DNA of 58,346 nt from contig CALGDE010000111.1 of assembly GCA_937883785.1 (NCBI GenBank), positions 1-58,346 of the forward strand, read 5' to 3'. The notes beneath the pieces were generated by a model that saw only the letters and a list, made by a program, of their open reading frames with translations, had not been told where the DNA came from and did no database searches. This DNA is from an uncultured cyanobacterium (GTDB lineage Bacteria; Cyanobacteriota; Cyanobacteriia; CACIAM-69d). A program made the position numbers and the translations under genes. How positions within the stretch are numbered: the first letter of the stretch is position 1; every line of letters starts with the position of its first letter. Positions 53,134 to 58,346 of this stretch are shown here, piece after piece.

Positions 53134-53976
53134 CTACCGTAGTGCCCGGCGCACTTGCGCTGGTGTTTGCCCGGGTTTGACGCGGGGGTCGTATAAAATT
53201 CGCACCAAATCCCGGTCAATGTCCGAATAGTCTTGGGTGCGCGTCCATCCTTGATAGAAGGTGCTGTCTTGGTAAGCCCAAGAGTCGTTCATTAGCCCCA
53301 AAGACTGGGTTAACTCCTCGCGAATAAGGTGGTTTCGTTCTTCCTGGCTAATGCGATCGCTAGAAATCAAAATACGCGTTCGCACTAACTCCATATTGCC
53401 GTTCCACCAGGTGTAAAAGAAGCCCAAATTACCTGGCACATAGCTAGGCTCATACTCCGCAAACTTCCCGTGGGGCACCACCAAAATCCACACATTGGGG
53501 TTAGTTTCCGTCAGTTCGAGGCGAATCCCATCACGGGTCACAAGCTCGTTAAGCTCGTCGACAATGCGGTTTAACGCTTGGCGATCTTGCCTTGTGGGCT
53601 GCCCCTGCACAGAAATACGAAGATTTTTGGTCCATTTACGCACCCGACGAACAGGAGAACTTTGGGAGAATTCGCTGCCAAAAGCAATGGTTTCAAAGTA
53701 ATCCAGCGATCGCCGCCCATAGGGCTGGGGATCAATATTGAATTGGGAAGGATTGAATTGAGAAGGCGTCGCCGGATCCGGTGCATTTATCAGCGGCGTC
53801 GCTGAAGGTTGGGAGCTGGGGCGATCTCCCCCTCCCGTTAAATGATCCCCCATACAGCCGCCACAAAGTCCCAGCAGGCACAGGGGCAAGGAAACACTCA
53901 CCAACCGCAATCGCCCGATTAAACTTCGAGGCGATCGCCCCCAGCCCCGGCTTTTCCTGACCATATTCATAACCAC
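53134..53976 (-). CDS. DUF2927-family lipoprotein
   Basis: A 280-residue protein with a basic start, a hydrophobic signal and lipobox LLGLCGGC (Cys at about 41). A Pro/Ser-rich linker follows. The mature domain matches DUF2927: YFETIAFGSEFSQSSPVRRV, RKWTKNLRISVQGQ, LNRIVDELNEL, and the HIREELTQSLGLMNDSWAY-like helix (here HLIREELTQSLGLMNDS), which resembles a metallopeptidase-like zone without a clear HExxH. It is expected in the periplasm on a lipid anchor. Function is unknown. It converges on cysS with 29 bases between. Confidence 0.85.
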   Translation of the reverse strand: MVMNMVRKSRGWGRSPRSLIGRLRLVSVSLPLCLLGLCGGCMGDHLTGGGDRPSSQPSATPLINAPDPATPSQFNPSQFNIDPQPYGRRSLDYFETIAFGSEFSQSSPVRRVRKWTKNLRISVQGQPTRQDRQALNRIVDELNELVTRDGIRLELTETNPNVWILVVPHGKFAEYEPSYVPGNLGFFYTWWNGNMELVRTRILISSDRISQEERNHLIREELTQSLGLMNDSWAYQDSTFYQGWTRTQDYSDIDRDLVRILYDPRVKPGQTPAQVRRALR

Positions 53977-54055
53977 GCCGAAAAAATCTGGCAGTGCACC
54001 ACTAAAAAATAATTTCGAACAGAGCTTCGAAATTCTGCCGCCCCCATTGAAAAGG

Positions 54056-54094
54056 AATATGGCAGGGGGGACTCTACCCTTGCCCTGCCATATT
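54056..54094 (-). terminator. Long hairpin downstream of the thioredoxin-fold gene
   Basis: Perfect 12-bp arms AATATGGCAGGG (54056-54067) and CCCTGCCATATT (54083-54094) with a 15-base loop. On the minus strand it is followed by CCTTTTC, a weak T run. It lies about 80 bases past the stop at 54175 and probably ends that transcript. Confidence 0.6.
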
Positions 54095-54174
54095 GCCTTG
54101 ATGGGAAAGCAAGTTTTTTTGAAGATCTCCCTCGTCCTCCCACTCCTAACGAAAGAGGGCTGTCTTACCTTGCC

Positions 54175-54777
54175 CTAAGCTCCGAAATAGCTGGGCTCGT
54201 TCCCTGGCTTCCATTTGATATTGCAGCCGATACTGGGAACCTGATCACTGGGCATCGGCAACTTTGCCAACACCGTATCCATGGCGGATCGCAGATCTTT
54301 TCCCGTCACCGGCTTATCGTTACCGGGACGACTGTCATCAAGCTGGCCACGATAGGCCAGCTCAAACCCACTATCGCTAGCGGCGAATAGGAAGAAATCC
54401 GGCGTGCAGGCAGCCGTATAAGCCTGGGCAACCATTTGAGACTCGTCATAGCAAAACGGAAAGGCAAAGCCCAAAGTGGTTGCCATGGTTTTCAACCCCT
54501 CCGGTCCATCGTCAGGATACTTTTCCGCGTCATTGGCACTAATGGCGACGATTCCTAAGCTATCGCCATAATCCCGACCCAGCGCCGCCAATTCATCTTG
54601 CACATGCTTTACATAGGGACAATGCTGACAAATAAACATCATCAGCAACCCAGGCTGCCCGGCAAATTTTTCTAAGGTAATAGACTCACCAGACACCACA
54701 TCGGGCAAGTCAAAATCCGGGGCAGCAGTGCCCAAGTCCAGCATCGTTGATGGGGTTAAAACCATAGGAAGGTTCAA
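54175..54777 (-). CDS. Thioredoxin-fold (AhpC/TSA-like) protein
   Basis: A 200-residue redox protein. GTAAPDFDLPDVVSGESITL opens a peroxiredoxin/ResA-type fold. The likely active site is FICQHCPYVKHVQDEL, with CxxC-type spacing (CQHC), followed by VAISANDAEKYPDDGP, the cis-Pro region AACTPDFFLFAASD and a C-terminal GCNIKWKPGNEP. This is a thioredoxin-like subfamily common in cyanobacteria. ATG 54744 (MLDLGTAAPDF) is an equally good start. Substrate unknown; a role in thiol exchange is inferred. Confidence 0.87.
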   Translation of the reverse strand: MNLPMVLTPSTMLDLGTAAPDFDLPDVVSGESITLEKFAGQPGLLMMFICQHCPYVKHVQDELAALGRDYGDSLGIVAISANDAEKYPDDGPEGLKTMATTLGFAFPFCYDESQMVAQAYTAACTPDFFLFAASDSGFELAYRGQLDDSRPGNDKPVTGKDLRSAMDTVLAKLPMPSDQVPSIGCNIKWKPGNEPSYFGA

Positions 54778-54867
54778 AGGTTAACTAGCATTCCCATGGT
54801 AATGGCAGCTTTAAGGATCGCTCTCCGGATTACAACGCTTTTTTAGAATTCGTTTGCAGTATTCGCG

Positions 54868-55019
54868 CTAGGGCGTGTCATCAATCGCTAGGGCGTGTCA
54901 TCAATTAAGCACCAGAAGCCTTAAACAGTAGGGAGTCTACGTCTTTTCAAACAAAGCACATTAGGGGCTAAAACCCTTACAGTCAAAGACTTTGAGACTT
55001 AATTGATGACAGCTCCTAG
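54868..55019 (+). repeat. Family A repeat with duplicated left end
   Basis: The 20-base left end beginning CTAGGGCGTGTCATCAAT appears twice (54868-54887 and 54888-54907), then a complete element with TTGATGACAGCTCCTAG at 55003-55019. Flanking CTAG is present on both sides. The arms match for about 15 bases (GTCATCAATTAAG on both sides). Confidence 0.87.
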
Positions 55020-55027
55020 AAGTTTGT

Positions 55028-55118
55028 CAAGACTTACGCAGGACATGCTGCTGGAGGATAAAAACAAACGTTGCATCGGCTTCCCCCTTTACCGAGGGAA
55101 GTTTTGCGTAAGTCCTGT
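55028..55118 (+). repeat. Family B inverted-repeat element, copy 2
   Basis: 91 bases with arms AGACTTACGCA (from 55030) and TGCGTAAGTCCTGT (55105-55118). The interior carries GGACATGCTGCTGG and TCGGCTTCCCCCTTTA, matching the minus-strand reading of 12174-12265. It starts nine bases after a family A copy ends. Confidence 0.7.
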
Positions 55119-55283
55119 CTGTTTCAAGTTTGTTTCAAAAATTCGCCCAAAAGTTCGCCTTTGCTCAGACCCTTGGCGAGAGCTTTTACCCAAAGCGTTT
55201 TCTCGATATCGTTTATCCCCGCAACAGTCCCCACCTTGCGTCTACCTTGGTTTAGCACTTGCGCCTATACTGGGGGCACCCAC

Positions 55284-55391
55284 GTTAGGGTGTATCGTTA
55301 ATTAAGCCCGAAAGCTTTACACCGTAAGGATTAGTATCCCCTCAAGGAAAAGAATGCTGGGGACGAAATCCTTATAAGGGTCGACTGTCTT
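55284..55391 (+). repeat. Family A repeat, truncated and diverged copy
   Basis: It begins TTAGGGTGTATCGTTAATTAA and continues GCCCGAAAGCTTTACACCG, GTATCCCCTC and GACGAAATCCTTATAAGG, but the right end is lost where the next copy begins. Confidence 0.6.
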
Positions 55392-55565
55392 GGGGCGTGC
55401 CATCAATTAATCTCCAGAAGCTGCACGCAGTGGGGAATATTTACCCTTTAAAATAGAGACCACTAGGGGCTAGAACCTTTGCGAATGTGGGTTTTGAGAC
55501 TGAATTGATTACAGTATTGATCATAGTTTCTGATTGATGACAGACCTTATTGATGACAGACCCTA
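55391..55565 (+). repeat. Family A repeat with duplicated right end
   Basis: GGGGCGTGCCATCAATTAAT at the left, CAGTGGGGAATATTTACCC inside. The right end then appears in series: ATTGATTACAGTATTGATC, TGATTGATGACAGACCTT and ATTGATGACAGACCCTAG. It directly abuts the truncated copy before it. The remainder of the 1,024-base gap (55566-55801) holds only a small CCCTCA/TGAGGG hairpin near 55590. Confidence 0.72.
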
Positions 55566-55801
55566 GTGCTGCCAACGACTATGAGCTTGCCCTCACCCGT
55601 GAGGGGTTGCGATAGGTTGCATCGGCTATCGTAGTAATTGCTTAAGGGGGTGGTTATTTGCCAGGGCTGGCTGCCTTTCGGCAACTGGGTAATCAAATGG
55701 GTAATCAAAAGCAGGGCATAAAATACCGTCGCAGCGATATCACCGAAGCAGCAATATCACCGAAACGGCACAGAACTAAGGGCAAGTATTAAAGACAAGC
55801 T

Positions 55802-56356
55802 ATGCGATACCTCGCTCAGGTGAATCAAATAGATGGTGTCGAGCAATCTATGCTTCGGCTGCTGGCCCTGCAAGTTACAGACACCACTTGGCAGGTGACA
55901 GAGGCGAAGGAGAAAGTCGTCGCTGCGCCGGAATCAAAAGGATTTTCCCATCGTCAGCTTGTGTTAGTAGATATGGATAGTGACGATGCCATTAAAGGTA
56001 TTGCCGATGCCACCGATTGGGTTTTGGAGTTAGTGGGAAATTACTTGGCGTCGGGTATTACGCCCACCTTTTTGAAAGAAGAGGCTAGTCGGGCGGAACA
56101 GTGGCGGCAGGTGCTGACTTTGCAAACGCAAGATTTGTCTCGGCGATCGCTGGAAGTGGAAGCTCGGCAAGAGCAGCTAAAGAATTTAGACCAAAGGCTA
56201 CAGCATGGACAGCAACGATTGCGGGAACAGTGGAAATCCCTAATTACCCACGCCGAAACCATGGGACTCGATACTGCTGAGCTGGTGGCCACGATGGAAG
56301 CGGAGCTGGCTGGGGACAAGGACAAAGATGGAGATGGCGAGAAAAGCTCTGATTAA
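55802..56356 (+). CDS. Conserved-looking coiled-coil protein of unknown function
   Basis: A 184-residue soluble protein. The first 90 residues form a mixed domain (MRYLAQVNQIDGVEQSMLRL; HRQLVLVDMDSDDAIKGIAD), the middle is a heptad-rich coiled coil (about 100-150, LEVEARQEQLKNLDQRLQHG) and the end is acidic. I know of no function. It resembles cyanobacterial hypothetical proteins. The upstream kilobase is full of repeats. The ABC1 kinase gene follows after 240 bases in the same direction. Confidence 0.65.
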   Translation: MRYLAQVNQIDGVEQSMLRLLALQVTDTTWQVTEAKEKVVAAPESKGFSHRQLVLVDMDSDDAIKGIADATDWVLELVGNYLASGITPTFLKEEASRAEQWRQVLTLQTQDLSRRSLEVEARQEQLKNLDQRLQHGQQRLREQWKSLITHAETMGLDTAELVATMEAELAGDKDKDGDGEKSSD

Positions 56357-56596
56357 AGAGTCGTATTATAAGGGTCGCTCGATGGGGGTTAATAACTGAT
56401 GCCTACTAATGCCTGCGGGATACTCATTGGCTGGATGATGCCCATTTGTCCGCCTGAATCGCTGTGTGGTCGCCTCCAAAGAAAACTCAATAGACGGCTT
56501 AAACGCCCAGAGTCTACAGGGAGTTAGATAGACATTGGCGAATAAAGGCGCACAATAGGATGGGACGGGTTATGACGAGGGAATTAGGGGGGCAAT

Positions 56597-58252
56597 ATGT
56601 TTGAACTGGCTCGGAGCTCGTCTTCCCGCGAAGGTGAAATTTTGGAGGTGCTACTCAGCAATGGCTGGGAGTATATGCGCCAATTACTGAGCAGTGGCGA
56701 TGACGATAGTCGGGAGGAACCGGAACTGCCGCCACCTGCAGTTTTACGCAATGTGCTCACGGATTTAGGTCCGGTTTACGTCAAGCTGGGGCAGTTGCTG
56801 AGCACTCGACCGGACTTGCTGCCGTCGGATTACATCGATGCCCTCAGTACGTTGCAGTCGTCGGTACCGGCCTTGCCTGCCAGGGAAATTGAGACGTTTA
56901 TTCGCCAGGAGTTGCCGATCGCCCCAGAATCCGCATTTTCTGAGATTAACTACGAGGCGATCGCCGCCGGCTCCATTGCCCAAACCCACCGGGCCACCCT
57001 GGCCAACGGTAAAGCGGTAGCCGTCAAAGTGCAGCGTCCTGGCATTGGACCGACGGTACATCAGGATATTGCCCTGATTCGCCGAATTGCCCAGCTGGTG
57101 GCTCGCACCCAGTTTGGTAAGCGCTTTGACGTGGTGGCTTTGGCTGATGAGTTTGGGCGATCGCTGCGGGCCGAGCTGGACTTTACCCAGGAAGCATCCT
57201 ATACGGACCAGCTGCGTAAAAATGTTGACGCCTGTCCCTGGACCGATTCCCAGCGCATTACGGTGCCCGAAATTTACTGGAAGCTCACCACCCAGAAAAT
57301 CTTGGTGATGGATTGGCTGGAGGGGCAGCCGATTTTAACGGTGGGCAGCCTGGTGGACGGTGGCGATGGACGTAAAGAAGCGGAAGCGATCACAACCCAA
57401 CTGGTGCGAGCGTTTATGCACCAGTACTTAATTGACGGTTTTTTCCATGCCGATCCCCATCCGGGCAATATCTTTTATCTGCGTGACGGTCGGGTGGCCA
57501 TTTTAGATTGCGGCATGGTGGGGATGATGGACAATCGTACCCGTGGCGTACTGACGGAGCTGATCCTGGCAATTTTAGAAACGGACCCCAAGCGCTGTTC
57601 ACAAATTGCCCTAGAGTTGGCAGACCCCGTGGGACCGGTGGACCTGGCGCAGTTAGAAACGGACTACGGGCGGCTGCTACGGCAGTATTACAGCCTCACG
57701 TTGTCGGAGCTGGATACGAGTGAAGTGATTCAACAGGTACTGCAAACGGGGGTGCGCAATAATTTGCGCTGGCCCGGGAATATTGGATTATTCGCCAAGT
57801 CCCTGGCAAATTTGGAGGGATCGGCACGGCAGCTTAACCCTGATTTAGACTTCGAAAAGGAATTGCAGCCGCTGTTTGGGGACCTGTTGCAAAATCAGAT
57901 TTTAGGAGAAAGCCCGCTGCAGGCAATTTTGCAAACGGCGCTGGAGTTCAAAAATCTATCCCTTACGTCCCCTCGCCAGTTTGGCTTTTTGCTCGACCGA
58001 CTAACCTCTGAAAATCTCAGCTTTAACGTCACCATTGGCGGCATTGATTCATTGCGGCGCAGCATTGAGCGGGCCGCTAACCGACGCACCTTTGGCACCG
58101 TCCTTAGCGCCATGATTATTGGCACGGCCATTTTGGCGTCTACCCAGCCTCGGGCTCAGGTGCAAATTCTTAGCGATGTGCTGTTTGTGGCGGCGGCGGT
58201 GCTGGCCTTGTGGCTACTGGTCAGTATTTTGCGATCAGGCACCTTGCGATAG
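56597..58252 (+). CDS. ABC1/UbiB-family atypical kinase
   Basis: A 551-residue ABC1/ADCK/UbiB protein, linked to quinone synthesis or prenyl-lipid homeostasis in cyanobacteria and plastids. The inhibitory KxGQ motif is VYVKLGQLLSTRPDLLPSDY. The Ala-rich loop AAGSIAQTH replaces the Gly loop; VAVKVQRPG holds the catalytic Lys; FFHADPHPGNIFYLRDGR is the catalytic loop; the metal-binding DFG reads DCG in VAILDCGMVG. Two C-terminal transmembrane segments (VLSAMIIGTAILAS; VLFVAAAVLALWLLVSIL) anchor it. All core residues are present. The particular lipid partner is unknown. Confidence 0.95.
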   Translation: MFELARSSSSREGEILEVLLSNGWEYMRQLLSSGDDDSREEPELPPPAVLRNVLTDLGPVYVKLGQLLSTRPDLLPSDYIDALSTLQSSVPALPAREIETFIRQELPIAPESAFSEINYEAIAAGSIAQTHRATLANGKAVAVKVQRPGIGPTVHQDIALIRRIAQLVARTQFGKRFDVVALADEFGRSLRAELDFTQEASYTDQLRKNVDACPWTDSQRITVPEIYWKLTTQKILVMDWLEGQPILTVGSLVDGGDGRKEAEAITTQLVRAFMHQYLIDGFFHADPHPGNIFYLRDGRVAILDCGMVGMMDNRTRGVLTELILAILETDPKRCSQIALELADPVGPVDLAQLETDYGRLLRQYYSLTLSELDTSEVIQQVLQTGVRNNLRWPGNIGLFAKSLANLEGSARQLNPDLDFEKELQPLFGDLLQNQILGESPLQAILQTALEFKNLSLTSPRQFGFLLDRLTSENLSFNVTIGGIDSLRRSIERAANRRTFGTVLSAMIIGTAILASTQPRAQVQILSDVLFVAAAVLALWLLVSILRSGTLR

Positions 58253-58346
58253 GGACTATCACAACAATTTTGAATTTTGGTAGAGGGCATTACCTGACGG
58301 GGTGACAGAGTAGGTGAAAGCCTTTTTAGCCATGACTTACAGCATC

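Noticed and set aside
54868-55565. Possible CRISPR array, because of closely spaced repeats
   Set aside because: The repeat units are the ends of roughly 130-bp inverted-repeat elements; spacing is irregular and there are no unique spacers or cas genes.
5000-58000. Frequent GCGATCGC octamers
   Set aside because: This is the known HIP1 sequence of cyanobacteria; it supports the taxonomic call but is not new.

Overview
The window looks like chromosomal DNA of a cyanobacterium. The evidence is the gene content: a DnaK3-type chaperone, cyanobacterial Hfq next to dapF, pdhB-secD-secF, PEP carboxylase, ferredoxin-sulfite reductase, an LCIB-type carbonic anhydrase homologue and an ABC1/UbiB kinase. 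It is supported by very frequent copies of the HIP1 octamer GCGATCGC, often in coding DNA. I cannot name the genus. No plasmid, phage, CRISPR array or rRNA operon is visible.

Layout. 1-6,700: a gene tail and terminator, then dnaK, dnaJ, a TusA-like gene, rsgA and a lipoprotein. 7,000-12,000: a HEAT/TPR membrane protein, an orphan PhnC-like ATPase, an ADP-ribosylglycohydrolase and murI. 12,300-20,700: a signalling block with a three-PAS histidine kinase, a GAF-adenylate cyclase facing a cyclic-nucleotide-binding patatin phospholipase, and a dynamin-like/DUF697 GTPase. 20,900-25,450: an accessory stretch with a secreted protein, a MerR regulator and its divergent MauE/DoxX-like membrane protein, a coupled RHH-HNH pair, a PD-(D/E)XK nuclease-like gene, and a two-gene membrane/small-protein cassette sharing a terminal motif. 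25,700-35,300: pdhB-secD-secF, membrane and TPR proteins, hfq/dapF, a nuclease-like gene and the LCIB homologue. 35,500-41,800: tRNA-Thr(CGT), then a long minus-strand run containing lgt, pyrH-frr and the compact bcp-nudix-hydrolase-larB cluster. 42,300-58,300: ppc, dps, glutaredoxin, a STAS protein, sir, cysS, a DUF2927 lipoprotein, a thioredoxin-fold protein, a coiled-coil protein and an ABC1/UbiB kinase.

The most striking non-coding signal is a family of roughly 130-bp, non-coding, inverted-repeat elements (called family A here). I count about 15 full, degenerate or half copies, all between genes, with ends close to CTAG-GGGCGTGTCATCAATTAAG and CTAG-GGGCTGTCATCATTTAAG. Each element is built from two halves that can each form their own hairpin. 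Some copies are nested, tandemly duplicated or reduced to one half. Three other short repeat families (B, C, D) occur in the same intergenic regions, and one B copy sits inside an A copy.

The best candidates for undescribed biology are: (i) the two-gene cassette at 24,441-25,437, in which the C-terminus of a two-helix membrane protein and the N-terminus of the next protein carry the same roughly 25-residue motif, as in bacterial amyloid-signalling pairs; (ii) the cyclase/patatin pair as a possible cAMP-to-lipid module; (iii) the paired MerR operators; (iv) a sulfite reductase with a C-terminal ribbon-helix-helix-like tail; and (v) the family A repeats. All functional statements rest on motif reading by eye, with no database search.
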